Assembly: GCF_030818775.1 (NCBI RefSeq)
Contig: NZ_JAUTAU010000001.1
Span: forward strand, 392,001-456,000
Length of the DNA: 64,000 nucleotides
Origin: Bacillus sp. SORGH_AS_0510
GTDB lineage: Bacteria > Bacillota > Bacilli > Bacillales > Cytobacillaceae
Reading direction: 5' to 3'
The notes beneath the pieces are model-generated. The model saw only the letters and a list, made by a program, of their open reading frames with translations. It searched no databases and was not told the DNA's origin. The position numbers were made by a program, and so were the translations under genes. Of the stretch, positions 1-10,657 are shown piece by piece. Within the stretch, counting starts at the first letter, position 1, and the number at the start of each line of letters is the position of its first letter.

Positions 1-1555
<1,555 letters not shown>

Positions 1556-1569
1556 TTTTGTTTGGGGAG

Positions 1570-1605
1570 GGCCAGTTTCCTTTTTTGAGGGGGACTGGCC
1601 TTTTT
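1570..1605 (+). terminator. Intrinsic terminator of pyrG
   Basis: GGCCAGT at 1570-1576 pairs with ACTGGCC at 1594-1600, and a run of T follows directly. It lies 14 bases after the pyrG stop codon. The first 21-bp-phased array begins about 20 bases further on. Confidence 0.85.
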
Positions 1606-1624
1606 ATTTTGGATGGAAATGGAA

Positions 1625-1746
1625 AAATATCCAATGTTGTTGGAAAATGAGCCAATCATGGGTGGAAATGAGCCAATCCCTCTCGAAAATGAGCCAAAAC
1701 ATGATAAAAATGAGCCAATCCGGCCCAAAAATGAACCAATCACAAA
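1625..1746. repeat. 21-bp-phased array 1 (GAGCCAATC word)
   Basis: The core CCAA recurs at 1631, 1652, 1673, 1694, 1715 and 1736, exactly 21 bp apart every time. The fuller unit is AAAATGAGCCAATC plus 6 to 8 variable bases. The first unit is divergent (AAATATCCAAT), as in array 2. Because 21 is a multiple of three the array stays open as heptads in several frames, but no ribosome site starts an ORF there, so I treat it as non-coding. It fills the convergent gap between pyrG and ywjG. Confidence 0.85.
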
Positions 1747-1771
1747 AAAACGACCCCACTCAAAGGGCCGT

Positions 1772-2293
1772 TCACTCAAAATATTCCGCTAAAATCTCAT
1801 CAATCGTAAATTTTAAGCCAAAATAAACGTACAAGGCCGCCATCGAAGACGGATAACCGTAGCGATTGCCTTCATCATCTGGCAATAAGCCTTTTTTCAA
1901 GCGCAAATCAATATGTACATCCGCTAATTCGGTTAAATCCCCGTCTGTAACCGTTGAAACCGCCACAAATGGGATGCCTTTAGCCTTCAAAGCAGAAGCA
2001 ACCGTGATCGCCGCTTCATCCGAGGAAGTTCGCGTAAAAAGAACGGCACGGTCCGCATCCGTAAGCTGGTCAATTTTATCAAGAGTGAGCACTTTCGCCC
2101 CATTCAATGGTTCGGCACCTTCTAATGCTTCAAACTCTACGGCTTTCATTTCCGCTGCCCCAAAAATATATATAGATCCATCGCCAACAGGTGCCTGGGC
2201 AAGCAAACGGGCCCCGTCTTCAAAGGCAAACTCTTCTTTATCCTCAATCCGCTTGAACAAACCTGTTAACTGGGTAGTAAACATTTTTAACAT
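1772..2293 (-). CDS. ywjG: DUF2529 family protein YwjG
   Basis: This is a 173-residue protein in the place where Bacillus carries ywjG (DUF2529), divergent from spo0F and convergent with pyrG. The start at 2293 reads MLKMFTTQLTGLFKRI and has a GGAGG ribosome site about 7 bases upstream; a longer start at 2311 has none. No catalytic motif is clear to me. The central part (GDGSIYIFGAAEMKAVE, then VLFTRTSSDEAA) looks like a sugar-isomerase (SIS) type alpha/beta fold, but that is only an impression. Function is unknown. The family call rests on sequence and on conserved position. Confidence 0.8.
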   Translation of the reverse strand: MLKMFTTQLTGLFKRIEDKEEFAFEDGARLLAQAPVGDGSIYIFGAAEMKAVEFEALEGAEPLNGAKVLTLDKIDQLTDADRAVLFTRTSSDEAAITVASALKAKGIPFVAVSTVTDGDLTELADVHIDLRLKKGLLPDDEGNRYGYPSSMAALYVYFGLKFTIDEILAEYFE

Positions 2294-2386
2294 AATAACC
2301 CTCCTTATCACGCCTCTTATTATAGACTTTTTTTCAAAAAAGATAAAATTAGGTAAAAATTACCACTAAAATGACATAACAACGTT

Positions 2387-2415
2387 GAAGGAGAATACCT
2401 CTCGCTGTCGAATAT
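2387..2415 (+). promoter_or_regulatory. Sigma-H promoter with overlapping Spo0A box, upstream of spo0F
   Basis: GAAGGAGAA (2387-2395) and GTCGAATAT (2407-2415) are 11 bp apart. They match the sigma-H pattern RNAGGAWWW / RNNGAATWW with one mismatch. TGTCGAA at 2406-2412, the 0A-box core, overlaps the -10. In B. subtilis spo0F is known to be transcribed by sigma-H and to be under Spo0A control; its use here is inferred. Confidence 0.7.
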
Positions 2416-2476
2416 TTATAGGGATATGTATAATGATGGAATCAAAATAAAAAAAACCAAGGAAGAGGTGGAGTGT

Positions 2477-2848
2477 ATGAAAGAGAAAATTTTAATTGTA
2501 GACGACCAATTTGGTATTCGAATTTTGCTAAATGAGGTGTTCCAAAAGGAAGGGTACCAGACATTTCAAGCGGCGAACGGCGTTCAGGCATTGGACATTG
2601 TGACCAAGCATGCCCCGGATCTTGTTCTTCTTGATATGAAGATACCCGGAATGGACGGAATTGAAATTTTAAAAAGAATGAAAGTGATTGACCCGGATAT
2701 TCGCGTCATTATCATGACCGCATATGGCGAATTAGATATGATTCAAGAAGCCAAGGATCTCGGTGCGATTACCCACTTCGCCAAACCATTTGATATAGAC
2801 GATATCCGTGCGGCAGTTCGCAAACATATCCCGCAAAAAACCAACTAA
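2477..2848 (+). CDS. spo0F: Sporulation phosphorelay response regulator Spo0F
   Basis: Spo0F is a stand-alone receiver domain that takes phosphate from sporulation kinases and passes it to Spo0B and on to Spo0A. The 123-residue protein shows the whole active site: acidic pair D9/D10 in [10 protein letters not shown], phospho-acceptor D53 in [13 protein letters not shown], the switch Thr in IIMTAYGE and the conserved Lys in HFAKPFD. There is no output domain. Start 2477 follows GGAAGAGGTGG and gives the family's usual length; a 17-residue upstream extension is spurious. A sigma-H-like promoter and 0A box lie just upstream. fbaA follows in the same direction. Confidence 0.97.
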   Translation: MKEKILIVDDQFGIRILLNEVFQKEGYQTFQAANGVQALDIVTKHAPDLVLLDMKIPGMDGIEILKRMKVIDPDIRVIIMTAYGELDMIQEAKDLGAITHFAKPFDIDDIRAAVRKHIPQKTN

Positions 2849-2913
2849 ATTTTGGAAAAAATGAGGCGCCTAAAAGTTGCCTTTTTTTATAAAAAAAGAA
2901 GCAGTTGAATCGG

Positions 2914-2927
2914 TGAAAACGCTTGCT
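2914..2927 (+). promoter_or_regulatory. Candidate catabolite-responsive element upstream of fbaA
   Basis: TGAAAACGCTTGCT resembles the CcpA cre pattern TGNNARCGNWWWCA with the final base mismatched. It lies 212 bp before fbaA in the 290-base spo0F-fbaA gap. A weak hairpin with a T run (2862-2887) also lies in this gap and may end spo0F. One motif match by eye is weak evidence. Confidence 0.3.
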
Positions 2928-3138
2928 GTCACTTGGTCACGCTTTCATTATGACAGTTTCGAAAACTGGTGGTTGTTTAATAGCATTTCTGTATTTCTTT
3001 TGATATGATACATATGAATCTTAACAGGAAGAACATCATTTTTGGAAGAATACATAAACACCCATTGAGAGGGAAACCTTTAATATGGGAAGCTGTCTTC
3101 TAAAAAAGGAGTTCAACCTAATTTAAGGAGGAAAAGAA

Positions 3139-3996
3139 ATGCCTTTAGTTTCAATGACAGAAATGCTTAACAAAGCGAAAGCAGAAGGCTACGCAGTTGG
3201 GCAATTTAACCTTAATAACCTAGAATTCACACAAGCGATTCTTCAAGCTGCAGAAGCAGAAAAATCACCAGTTATCCTTGGTGTATCTGAAGGTGCAGCA
3301 CGTTATATGTCAGGCTTCAAGACTGTTGTAAAAATGGTTGAAGGTCTTATGGAAGATTTAAAAATCACTGTACCAGTGGCGATTCACCTTGACCACGGTT
3401 CAAGCTTTGATAAGTGTAAAGAAGCGATCGACGCTGGCTTCACTTCTGTAATGATTGATGCTTCACACCACCCATTTGAAGAAAACGTAGAAACAACTAA
3501 AAAGGTTGTTGACTATGCTCATTCAAAAGGAGTTTCTGTTGAAGCAGAATTAGGAACTGTTGGCGGACAGGAAGACGATGTAGTAGCTGAAGGCGTTATT
3601 TATGCTAACCCACAAGAGTGTGTAGAGCTTGTTAAGCGCACAGGTATTGACTGTCTTGCTCCTGCATTAGGTTCTGTACACGGTCCTTACAAAGGCGAAC
3701 CAAACCTTGGTTTTGCTGAAATGGAGGAAATCGGTAAAGCAACTGGCCTTCCATTAGTTCTACATGGTGGAACTGGTATCCCAACAAAGGATATCCAACG
3801 TTCAGTTTCTTTAGGAACTGCAAAAATCAACGTGAACACTGAGAATCAAATTGCTTCTGCAAAGACTGTTCGTGAAGTGTTAGCGGCGAAGCCAAACGAA
3901 TACGATCCACGTAAATATTTAGGACCAGCTCGCGATGCGATTAAAGAAACAGTAATCGGCAAAATGCGCGAATTCGGTTCTTCAAACAGAGCTTAA
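3139..3996 (+). CDS. fbaA: Class II fructose-bisphosphate aldolase
   Basis: This zinc-dependent aldolase interconverts fructose 1,6-bisphosphate with glyceraldehyde 3-phosphate and dihydroxyacetone phosphate in glycolysis and gluconeogenesis. The 285 residues show the class II signatures: [11 protein letters not shown] with metal and catalytic His/Asp, [13 protein letters not shown], and VLHGGTGIP with the later metal His and phosphate-binding Gly. The start has a strong TAAGGAGG site. Neighbours fsa, murA2 and glpX keep the usual Bacillus order, and glpX encodes the enzyme that acts on the same substrate. Length and motifs are complete. Confidence 0.96.
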   Translation: MPLVSMTEMLNKAKAEGYAVGQFNLNNLEFTQAILQAAEAEKSPVILGVSEGAARYMSGFKTVVKMVEGLMEDLKITVPVAIHLDHGSSFDKCKEAIDAGFTSVMIDASHHPFEENVETTKKVVDYAHSKGVSVEAELGTVGGQEDDVVAEGVIYANPQECVELVKRTGIDCLAPALGSVHGPYKGEPNLGFAEMEEIGKATGLPLVLHGGTGIPTKDIQRSVSLGTAKINVNTENQIASAKTVREVLAAKPNEYDPRKYLGPARDAIKETVIGKMREFGSSNRA

Positions 3997-4050
3997 TTCA
4001 AAAAGCCGTTTTTTGGCACTTTTTGTTGATTGCTCACCTATGATAAAATT

Positions 4051-4077
4051 AAACCGCCCTTACTATGAGGGCGGTTT
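4051..4077 (+). terminator. Hairpin between fbaA and fsa
   Basis: AAACCGCCCT pairs with AGGGCGGTTT around a short loop, giving a stem of about 10 bp. Only a few T follow, so it may be a terminator or an mRNA-stabilising stem. Confidence 0.55.
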
Positions 4078-4128
4078 CAGTATGTTAGTAGGAAACTGAA
4101 AATTTAGTCGAAAATTGGAGGTAATACT

Positions 4129-4779
4129 ATGAAGTTTTTTATCGATACAGCGAACTTAGAAGAAATCCGTGAAGCACATGAACTTGGATTACTAGCTGGA
4201 GTAACAACAAATCCGTCCCTTGTGGCCAAAGAAAAAGGCGTTTCCTTCCACGACCGTTTACGTGAAATTACGGCTTTAGTTCCTGGGTCTGTCAGTGCAG
4301 AGGTAATTGCCCTTGATGCAGAAGGCATGATTAAAGAAGGAAGAGAACTAGCTGCGATTGCTCCAAATATTACGGTGAAAGTTCCAATGACTCCTGATGG
4401 CTTAAAAGCGGTACATGCTTTTTCAAAAGAAGGAATCAAAACAAATGTTACCCTCATCTTTAATGCAAACCAAGCATTGCTAGCAGCACGTGCTGGTGCA
4501 ACTTATGTTTCCCCATTCTTAGGCAGATTAGATGATATTGGTCAAAATGGTTTAGACTTAATCTCTACGATTGCAGAAATCTTTGCGGTTCATGGTATTG
4601 AATCAGAAATTATTGCTGCATCCATTCGTAATCCAATCCATGTGACAGAAGCTGCGTTACGAGGCGCGCATATTGCGACCATTCCTTACAATGTATTAAT
4701 GGGCTTAACAAAACACCCTCTAACAGATAAAGGAATTGAAGCATTCCTTAAAGACTGGAATTCTCGTACAGAAGCCTAA
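4129..4779 (+). CDS. fsa: Fructose-6-phosphate aldolase / transaldolase-like protein
   Basis: This is a 216-residue member of the small transaldolase family (TalC/FSA type; B. subtilis YwjH). The protein opens [13 protein letters not shown] with TTNPSLV, and the Schiff-base lysine is in NITVKVPMT. These are the family marks for a TIM-barrel enzyme using fructose 6-phosphate or sedoheptulose 7-phosphate. Whether it acts as transaldolase or as aldolase cannot be told from sequence alone. The start has a GGAGG site. It sits between fbaA and murA2, as in other Bacillus. The 260 bases downstream hold no gene I can see. Confidence 0.92.
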   Translation: MKFFIDTANLEEIREAHELGLLAGVTTNPSLVAKEKGVSFHDRLREITALVPGSVSAEVIALDAEGMIKEGRELAAIAPNITVKVPMTPDGLKAVHAFSKEGIKTNVTLIFNANQALLAARAGATYVSPFLGRLDDIGQNGLDLISTIAEIFAVHGIESEIIAASIRNPIHVTEAALRGAHIATIPYNVLMGLTKHPLTDKGIEAFLKDWNSRTEA

Positions 4780-5039
4780 TATACCGCGGTTTTTCCATTT
4801 TTGAACAAATTTTTTTAATATGCATACATGAAAATAGGATTTTCGTGTAAACTAAAGGATAGACAAGCTGTCGGAATTTGGCCTTTAATGTTGGAAAAAT
4901 ATACCTAGAGCCTGGTGAAGTGGTACTAGAAATGTGAATGCTTCTACTTTAAAAGGTAAGCGCATTCTTAATAAAGAATTTTCTCACAAAGTACAGTGTC
5001 ACTACCATGTGGTACATATGGCTTAGAAGGGAGTCAAAA

Positions 5040-6326
5040 ATGGAAAAACTTAAAATTGCGGGCGGATATCCGTTAAAAGGAACAGTTCGAATCAGCGGAG
5101 CGAAAAATAGTGCAGTAGCATTAATTCCTGCAACGATATTAGCTGAATCACCTGTGACAATAGAAGGACTACCAGATATTTCAGACGTTGAGATCTTGAA
5201 AGACCTGCTGGAGGAAATCGGCGGGAAGGTTCAAATCAGCGAAGATGAAATGACGGTGGACCCATCAACGATGATCTCCATGCCGCTGCCAAACGGAAAA
5301 GTGAAAAAGCTTCGTGCATCCTATTATTTGATGGGGGCCATGCTTGGCCGCTTTAAAAAGGCAGTCATTGGTCTGCCAGGAGGCTGCCATCTAGGTCCGA
5401 GACCGATTGATCAGCACATTAAAGGCTTTGAGGCGTTGGGTGCGCAAATTACGAACGAGCAAGGGGCGATTTATCTTCGCGCCGATGAGCTTCGTGGTGC
5501 CCGCATCTATTTAGACGTGGTCAGTGTGGGAGCGACAATTAATATTATGTTAGCAGCGGTACGTGCTAAGGGACGGACGATCATTGAGAATGCCGCCAAA
5601 GAGCCGGAAATTATTGATGTTGCGACACTTTTAACAAACATGGGTGCAAAAATTAAAGGCGCTGGAACAGACGTCATCCGTATCGATGGGGTAGACGCCT
5701 TGCACGGTTGCCGCCACACGATTATTCCTGACCGGATTGAAGCAGGGACGTATATGATTCTTGGTGCAGCAGTGGGCGAGGGTGTGGTCATCGATAATGT
5801 CATTCCACAGCACTTAGAATCATTGATTGCAAAGCTGCGTGAAATGGGTGTTCATATAGAATCAGGCGACGACCAAATATTTGTTGGCGGAGGCAGAAAC
5901 TTGAAGGCGGTTGATATTAAAACGCTCGTCTATCCGGGATTCCCAACCGACCTGCAACAGCCATTTACGACTCTTTTAACAAAAGCCACTGGTTCAAGCG
6001 TTGTGACCGATACTATTTATGGCGCACGCTTTAAGCATATTGATGAATTAAGACGCATGAACGCCAATATTAAGGTGGAAGGCCGCTCAGCGATTATTAA
6101 TGGCCCTATTCAACTTCAGGGTGCCAAAGTGAAGGCAAGTGACCTTCGGGCAGGTGCGGCGCTGGTGATTGCCGGCCTTTTAGCTGAAGGAATTACAGAA
6201 GTGACTGGACTAGAGCACATTGACCGCGGCTACAGTAATCTCGTGGAAAAATTGGACGGCCTGGGTGCGACCGTATGGCGTGAAGCGTTAACGAAAGAAG
6301 AAGTTGAGCAGTTGAAGAATACGTAA
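5040..6326 (+). CDS. murA2: UDP-N-acetylglucosamine 1-carboxyvinyltransferase 2
   Basis: MurA transfers enolpyruvate from PEP to UDP-GlcNAc, the first committed step of peptidoglycan synthesis in the cytoplasm. The 428-residue protein shows [14 protein letters not shown] at the N-terminus and [17 protein letters not shown] around the PEP-binding, fosfomycin-reactive Cys, with GGFPTD-like [14 protein letters not shown] later. The start at 5040 follows AGAAGGGAG; an 11-residue upstream extension lacks a site. Its position between fsa and glpX is that of the second MurA paralogue (murAB/murZ) of Bacillus. The paralogue assignment rests on position, the enzyme call on sequence. Confidence 0.95.
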   Translation: MEKLKIAGGYPLKGTVRISGAKNSAVALIPATILAESPVTIEGLPDISDVEILKDLLEEIGGKVQISEDEMTVDPSTMISMPLPNGKVKKLRASYYLMGAMLGRFKKAVIGLPGGCHLGPRPIDQHIKGFEALGAQITNEQGAIYLRADELRGARIYLDVVSVGATINIMLAAVRAKGRTIIENAAKEPEIIDVATLLTNMGAKIKGAGTDVIRIDGVDALHGCRHTIIPDRIEAGTYMILGAAVGEGVVIDNVIPQHLESLIAKLREMGVHIESGDDQIFVGGGRNLKAVDIKTLVYPGFPTDLQQPFTTLLTKATGSSVVTDTIYGARFKHIDELRRMNANIKVEGRSAIINGPIQLQGAKVKASDLRAGAALVIAGLLAEGITEVTGLEHIDRGYSNLVEKLDGLGATVWREALTKEEVEQLKNT

Positions 6327-6411
6327 ATATGGGGATTTGCATCCATTTAGGGATGCTGTAATAGAACGCCTTCAGAGATAAAACAAACGAAAACATGGGA
6401 GATGGGAATCG

Positions 6412-7374
6412 ATGGAAAGAAGTTTAACGATGGAGCTTGTCCGCGTTACAGAGGGAGCTGCACTTGCATCAGCACGTTGGATGGGCCGCGGGAAAAAAGA
6501 CGAGGCAGATGGTGCTGCGACAACAGCCATGCGTGATGTTTTTGACACGGTTCCAATGAAAGGTACCGTTGTAATTGGTGAAGGGGAAATGGACGAAGCG
6601 CCAATGCTTTATATCGGTGAAAAGCTTGGTACAGGCTATGGCCCGCGTGTGGATGTCGCGGTTGACCCTCTTGAAGGAACCAATATTTTAGCATCCGGCG
6701 GCTGGAATGCACTGGCTGTTTTAGCAGTAGCGGACAATGGCAACCTGCTGCATGCACCGGATATGTACATGGAGAAAATCGCTGTCGGTCCGGAAGCAGT
6801 GGGTCTTGTGGACATCAATGCGTCTGTATTAGATAACCTTAAGGCTGTTGCTAAGGCGAAAAATAAGGATATCGAAGACGTTGTTGCGACTGTTTTAAAC
6901 CGTCCTCGCCATGAGCACATAATTGCTCAGCTTCGTGAAGCCGGTGCAAGGATTAAGTTGATCAATGACGGTGACGTGGCAGGCGCGATCAATACGGCGT
7001 TTGATAATACAGGTGTAGATATTTTATTTGGTTCCGGTGGTGCACCAGAGGGTGTTATTGCTGCGGTAGCCTTGAAATGTCTAGGCGGCGAAATCATGGG
7101 TAAGTTGTTGCCGCAAAATGATGCGGAGCTTGAGCGCTGCATCAAGATGGGCCTCGACGTAAACCGTGTACTTCGCATGGAAGACCTTGTGAAGGGTGAC
7201 GACGCTATTTTTGCAGCAACAGGCGTAACTGATGGGGAATTATTGCGCGGCGTTCAATTCAAAGGCGCGTACGGCTCCACACATTCCGTCGTTATGCGTG
7301 CAAAATCAGGCACAGTCCGCTTCATCGAAGGCCGTCACAGCCTGAAAAAGAAACCAAATCTAGTGATTAAATAA
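6412..7374 (+). CDS. glpX: Fructose-1,6-bisphosphatase, class II
   Basis: GlpX dephosphorylates fructose 1,6-bisphosphate for gluconeogenesis. The 320-residue protein carries the family's lithium-sensitive phosphatase motifs: [20 protein letters not shown] near residue 50 and [11 protein letters not shown] near 83, whose acidic residues bind metals, and GSGGAPEGV near 205. The length is typical. It lies between murA2 and rho as in other Bacillus. After it comes a 400-base gap containing a REP-like element, a GGTGTCAGGCACC palindrome and the putative rho promoter. Confidence 0.95.
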   Translation: MERSLTMELVRVTEGAALASARWMGRGKKDEADGAATTAMRDVFDTVPMKGTVVIGEGEMDEAPMLYIGEKLGTGYGPRVDVAVDPLEGTNILASGGWNALAVLAVADNGNLLHAPDMYMEKIAVGPEAVGLVDINASVLDNLKAVAKAKNKDIEDVVATVLNRPRHEHIIAQLREAGARIKLINDGDVAGAINTAFDNTGVDILFGSGGAPEGVIAAVALKCLGGEIMGKLLPQNDAELERCIKMGLDVNRVLRMEDLVKGDDAIFAATGVTDGELLRGVQFKGAYGSTHSVVMRAKSGTVRFIEGRHSLKKKPNLVIK

Positions 7375-7390
7375 ATTTTTTGCAGATAAT

Positions 7391-7514
7391 GGTTGATTGA
7401 AGCGGAAGGCACGAAGACTCCTGTGGGAGTATGGTTCAGGGGAGACCCCGCAGGCGCGTTTCTACGAGGAGGCTCGCCGAAACACCCACGAACCGCTCGT
7501 GCCTGGAGCGGAAA
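7391..7514. repeat. REP-like intergenic element, copy 1 (short form)
   Basis: About 124 bp matching copies 2 and 3 over nearly the full length. It begins GTTGATTGAAGCGGAAGG and ends GTGCCTGGAGCGGAAAT, with internal landmarks TTCAGGGGAGACCCCGCAGG and GAGGCTCGCCGAAA. GGCACGA near the start pairs with TCGTGCC near the end, so the single strand can fold into a long hairpin. The outer ATCAACAG end is lost here. No coding capacity. Confidence 0.8.
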
Positions 7515-7525
7515 TTTACCAATAA

Positions 7526-7565
7526 CGGGTGTCGGACACAATTTTGACAAGGTGTCAGGCACCCG
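7526..7565. repeat. GGTGTCAGGCACC palindrome pair
   Basis: CGGGTGTCGGACAC and GGTGTCAGGCACCCG stand 11 bases apart and pair across the gap. The same GGTGTCAGGCACC word occurs at five other places in the window. Confidence 0.6.
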
Positions 7566-7588
7566 TATATTTCTAACGAAAAATTTAG

Positions 7589-7618
7589 TTGATTAATTTT
7601 TTACTCAGAGGGTACAAT
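7589..7618 (+). promoter_or_regulatory. Candidate sigma-A promoter for rho
   Basis: TTGATT (7589-7594) and TACAAT (7613-7618) are 18 bp apart. This leaves a leader of about 150 bases before rho. rho leaders are often long and autoregulated; I saw no specific fold. Confidence 0.5.
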
Positions 7619-7774
7619 AGAAATTGTTTTTATTATCTTTAATTTCTGCAATTCTATTCATTTCCATTCTACTTCAATCATCAATTCCTCAATTTTATTA
7701 TTATCTAACAGGAAGATCTCCCGCTATGAAAAAGAAGCGGATTTGATGGAAAAATTCAAAAGTGTGGTGTACTA

Positions 7775-9040
7775 ATGGACTTAACAATTTCAAGTTTAGA
7801 AAACATGAAGCTGAAAGAACTTTATGAGCTTGCTCGTGAATATAAAGTGACTTACTACAGCAAATTGACGAAAAAAGAACTAATCTTTGCGATCCTGAAG
7901 TCTCGTGCGGAACAGCAAGGTTATTTCTTCATGGAGGGCGTTCTCGAAATTATCCAATCAGAAGGATTCGGATTCTTACGCCCGATTAATTATTCGCCAA
8001 GCTCAGAGGATATTTATATTTCTGCATCACAAATCCGCCGTTTTGACCTGCGTAATGGGGATAAGGTCTCAGGTAAGGTTCGTCCGCCGAAGGAAAACGA
8101 ACGTTACTACGGCTTGTTGCACGTGGAAGCGGTCAACGGAGAGGACCCAGAGTCTGCGAAGGAACGCGTCTACTTCCCGGCATTAACACCTTTATATCCA
8201 AATAGACAAATGAAGCTTGAAACGACACCAAAGCATCTTTCTACACGAATTATGGATGTCGTGGCACCGGTCGGTTTTGGACAAAGGGGTCTAATCGTTG
8301 CACCTCCAAAAGCAGGTAAGACGATGTTGTTAAAAGAAATTGCTAACAGCATTACGACGAATCATCCCGATGTTGAACTGATTGTTCTATTAATTGACGA
8401 GCGTCCGGAAGAGGTTACCGATATTGAACGTTCCGTAGCTGGTGATGTGGTCAGCTCGACGTTTGACGAAGTGCCTGAAAACCATATTAAGGTTGCTGAG
8501 CTCGTGCTTGACCGTGCAATGCGTTTAGTTGAGCATAAGCGCGATGTGGTTATCCTTATGGATAGTATTACGCGTCTTGCTCGTGCTTATAACTTGGTGA
8601 TTCCGCCAAGCGGACGTACGCTTTCTGGTGGTATTGACCCTGCGGCGTTCCACCGTCCGAAGCGTTTCTTTGGTGCAGCCCGTAATATTGAAGAGGGCGG
8701 CAGCTTAACGATTCTTGCGACGGCTCTTGTAGACACAGGTTCACGTATGGACGATGTGATTTATGAAGAGTTTAAAGGAACGGGTAATATGGAACTTCAC
8801 CTTGACCGTGGTCTGGCTGAGCGCCGTATTTTCCCTGCGCTTGATATCCGTCGTTCTGGTACGCGTAAGGAAGAATTGCTCATTCCGAAAGATCATTTGG
8901 ACAAACTATGGGCCATCAGAAAATCCATGTCTGATTCCCCAGACTTTGCCGAACGCTTCCTGAAAAAACTACGCCAAACCAAATCAAACGAAGAATTTTT
9001 CGCCCAACTTGGGGAAGAGTTAAAAACAAGACGGTCGTAG
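7775..9040 (+). CDS. rho: Transcription termination factor Rho
   Basis: Rho is a hexameric RNA-dependent ATPase that ends transcription of untranslated RNA. The 421-residue protein has the N-terminal Rho-N helical domain ([15 protein letters not shown]), the cold-shock-like RNA-binding domain (EGFGFLRP near residue 65), the Walker A loop in [15 protein letters not shown] and the Walker B stretch [16 protein letters not shown]. The Q-loop/R-loop part [17 protein letters not shown] is intact. The ATG at 7775 has only a weak ribosome site (AGTGTGGTG), but the protein start agrees with the family. Between glpX and rpmE as in B. subtilis. Confidence 0.97.
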   Translation: MDLTISSLENMKLKELYELAREYKVTYYSKLTKKELIFAILKSRAEQQGYFFMEGVLEIIQSEGFGFLRPINYSPSSEDIYISASQIRRFDLRNGDKVSGKVRPPKENERYYGLLHVEAVNGEDPESAKERVYFPALTPLYPNRQMKLETTPKHLSTRIMDVVAPVGFGQRGLIVAPPKAGKTMLLKEIANSITTNHPDVELIVLLIDERPEEVTDIERSVAGDVVSSTFDEVPENHIKVAELVLDRAMRLVEHKRDVVILMDSITRLARAYNLVIPPSGRTLSGGIDPAAFHRPKRFFGAARNIEEGGSLTILATALVDTGSRMDDVIYEEFKGTGNMELHLDRGLAERRIFPALDIRRSGTRKEELLIPKDHLDKLWAIRKSMSDSPDFAERFLKKLRQTKSNEEFFAQLGEELKTRRS

Positions 9041-9068
9041 ATAAGTGACCCATTGGGACAAGCAAACT

Positions 9069-9201
9069 CTGTTGATTGGAGTGGAAGGCACGAAGACTCC
9101 TGTGGGAGTATGGTTCAGGGGAGACCCCGCAGGCGCGTTTCTACGAGGAGGCTCGCCGAAACACCCACGGAAAGTGAAGTGTCTGGAACGGAAATCAACA
9201 G
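9069..9201. repeat. REP-like intergenic element, copy 2 (short form)
   Basis: 133 bp bounded by CTGTTGAT and its complement ATCAACAG, with the same TTCAGGGGAGACCCCGCAGG and GAGGCTCGCCGAAACACCCA landmarks as copy 1. The right half has drifted (GGAAAGTGAAGTGTCTGGAACGG), breaking part of the inner stem. It fills most of the 317-base rho-rpmE gap. Confidence 0.82.
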
Positions 9202-9231
9202 ACCTTGTTCAAAAAACCAGCAAATCCCAAC

Positions 9232-9260
9232 TTGCAATAAAAAGGGACCCTTGTTATAAT
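9232..9260 (+). promoter_or_regulatory. Sigma-A promoter for rpmE
   Basis: TTGCAA (9232-9237) and TATAAT (9255-9260) are 17 bp apart, with an upstream TTGT giving a TG-type extended -10. It lies about 98 bases before rpmE and clear of the repeat copy. Confidence 0.7.
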
Positions 9261-9357
9261 GTGTACAGTGTGTTTTTAGTAAGTGAGTGCATGTCAAAAG
9301 ACAAGCACTTGATATAACTCTGTTTCGAAAGATTCAGGGCGGAAGGAGATGAAAAGA

Positions 9358-9570
9358 ATGAAAGCAGGAATTCATCCAAATTATAAAACAATAACGGTGA
9401 GTTGCGCATGTGGTAACACATTCGAAACTGGTTCTGTTAAAAATGAGATCCGTGTTGAAACTTGTTCAGAATGTCATCCATTCTATACTGGACGTCAAAA
9501 ATTCGCTGAAGCTGGCGGACGTGTTGACCGTTTCAACAAAAAATACGGCCTTAAGCAACAGCAACAATAA
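9358..9570 (+). CDS. rpmE: 50S ribosomal protein L31, zinc-binding type
   Basis: This is the 70-residue L31 protein of the large ribosomal subunit. It begins [10 protein letters not shown] and carries the zinc ligands of the C+ type: Cys-X-Cys in VSCACGNTF and Cys-X-X-Cys in ETCSECHPF, then FYTGRQ and [12 protein letters not shown]. The start at 9358 lies at proper distance from GGAAGGAGAT; an ATG three codons earlier sits too close to that site. Zinc-type L31 can be replaced by a zinc-free paralogue under zinc limitation in Bacillus (known); no Zur box was seen here. A strong terminator follows. Confidence 0.96.
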   Translation: MKAGIHPNYKTITVSCACGNTFETGSVKNEIRVETCSECHPFYTGRQKFAEAGGRVDRFNKKYGLKQQQQ

Positions 9571-9576
9571 TCGCTC

Positions 9577-9616
9577 AAAAACAGGCAAGAGAAAGTCGGC
9601 TTGCCTGTTTTTTTTT
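9577..9616 (+). terminator. Intrinsic terminator of rpmE
   Basis: AAACAGGCAAG pairs with CTTGCCTGTTT, followed by a run of nine or more T, just after the rpmE stop codon. Confidence 0.9.
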
Positions 9617-9660
9617 GAAAAAAATAGGCTGTGTTAAAGAACATGGCCAATTTTTATACC

Positions 9661-9791
9661 CTGTTGATTGGAGCGGAAGGCACGAAGACTCCTGTGCGAG
9701 TACGGGTCAGGGGAGACCCCGCAGGCGCTTGCGCAGAGGAGGCTCGCCGAAACGCCCACGAACCGCACGTGCCTGGAGTGGAGATCAACAG
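9661..9791. repeat. REP-like intergenic element, copy 3 (short form)
   Basis: 131 bp, the best-preserved copy. It starts CTGTTGATTGGAGCGGAAGG and ends GGAGATCAACAG, so the ends are inverted repeats; GGCACG and CGTGCC form the next stem. The other bases of the 396-base rpmE-tdk gap show no gene. Confidence 0.85.
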
Positions 9792-9966
9792 CCAAATTTA
9801 ACAGCCAAAAAACTACTTTTCCCTGCTGGTTAGTTCAGTCGATATAGGGTAAAGTGTTACTAATGAGATATAACAGAGTCCTGTTTAATAATAGATCGGC
9901 GATACATAGATATTGGACAAGTATCGTTAAAAAAGGTTCGTTTTTATAGGAAGGAGATGCCGTTTA

Positions 9967-10581
9967 ATGTATTTAATGAAGCAAACCGGATGGGTTGAGG
10001 TTATCTGCGGCAGTATGTTTTCTGGAAAGTCAGAGGAATTGATCCGTCGCGTGAGACGAGCTCAATTCGCGAAGCAAAAAATCGCTGTATTTAAGCCAAA
10101 AATAGATAATCGCTACAGTGAACAGTCTGTAGTCTCCCATAATGGCTCTTCTTTTGATGCGAAGCCAATTTCCCATTCTATAGAAATTCTTCATCATGTA
10201 GAAGCAGATATGGATATTATCGCGATTGATGAAGTTCAGTTTTTTGACGAAGGCATTGTCCGGGTTGTTCAGCAGTTAGCAGACAGCGGCCACCGCGTCG
10301 TGTGTGCGGGTCTTGATATGGATTTCCGCGGCGAGCCGTTTGCGCAAATGCCTGCGTTAATGGCGATTGCAGAAACGGTAACGAAGCTGCAGGCAGTCTG
10401 CACGGTTTGTGGTTCACCATCAAGCCGTACCCAGCGTTTAATTGATGGACGCCCAGCCTCATACCATGATCCAGTTATATTAGTGGGCGCATCTGAGGCG
10501 TACGAGCCGCGCTGTCGTCACCATCACGAAGTACCAAAAACAGCATCATACCGCTCAGTAATTCAAAAAGCGACAAACTAA
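9967..10581 (+). CDS. tdk: Thymidine kinase (type II)
   Basis: This enzyme phosphorylates thymidine with ATP in pyrimidine salvage. The 204-residue protein has the P-loop in [16 protein letters not shown] near residue 13, the Mg-binding DEVQFF near residue 88, and paired cysteines in CTVCGSPSS and a late CRHHHEV that form the structural zinc site. The AGGAAGGAGATG site precedes the ATG. It follows rho and rpmE as in Bacillus generally. A 44-nt perfect palindrome begins seven bases after the stop and may end the transcript. Confidence 0.96.
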   Translation: MYLMKQTGWVEVICGSMFSGKSEELIRRVRRAQFAKQKIAVFKPKIDNRYSEQSVVSHNGSSFDAKPISHSIEILHHVEADMDIIAIDEVQFFDEGIVRVVQQLADSGHRVVCAGLDMDFRGEPFAQMPALMAIAETVTKLQAVCTVCGSPSSRTQRLIDGRPASYHDPVILVGASEAYEPRCRHHHEVPKTASYRSVIQKATN

Positions 10582-10588
10582 TATTAAA

Positions 10589-10632
10589 GGGGACAGTCCC
10601 CCGCTGCTTTAAAGCGGCGGGGGACTGTCCCC
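10589..10632. repeat. 44-nt GGGGACAGTCCCC palindrome, copy 1
   Basis: Starts GGGGACAGTCCCCC, has centre GCTTTAAAGC and ends GGGGGACTGTCCCC; both arms are also palindromic in themselves. It is exactly 44 nt, as are copies at 57649-57692 and 59835-59878. It could fold as a terminator-like stem after tdk, but no T run follows. Confidence 0.8.
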
Positions 10633-10657
10633 ATTTTCGAAAGGAAAGGGTGTTGTT

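Noticed and set aside
1625..1746. CRISPR-like array
   Set aside because: The period is 21 bp with a core of about 12 nt and 7-9 variable bases. CRISPR repeats and spacers are each over 20 nt, and no cas gene is present. The same holds for the other three arrays.
9045..9317. Small frames within the REP-like elements
   Set aside because: Similar frames such as EGTKTPVGVWFRGDPAGAF appear in several copies because the DNA repeats. No start site, and the copies are interrupted differently.
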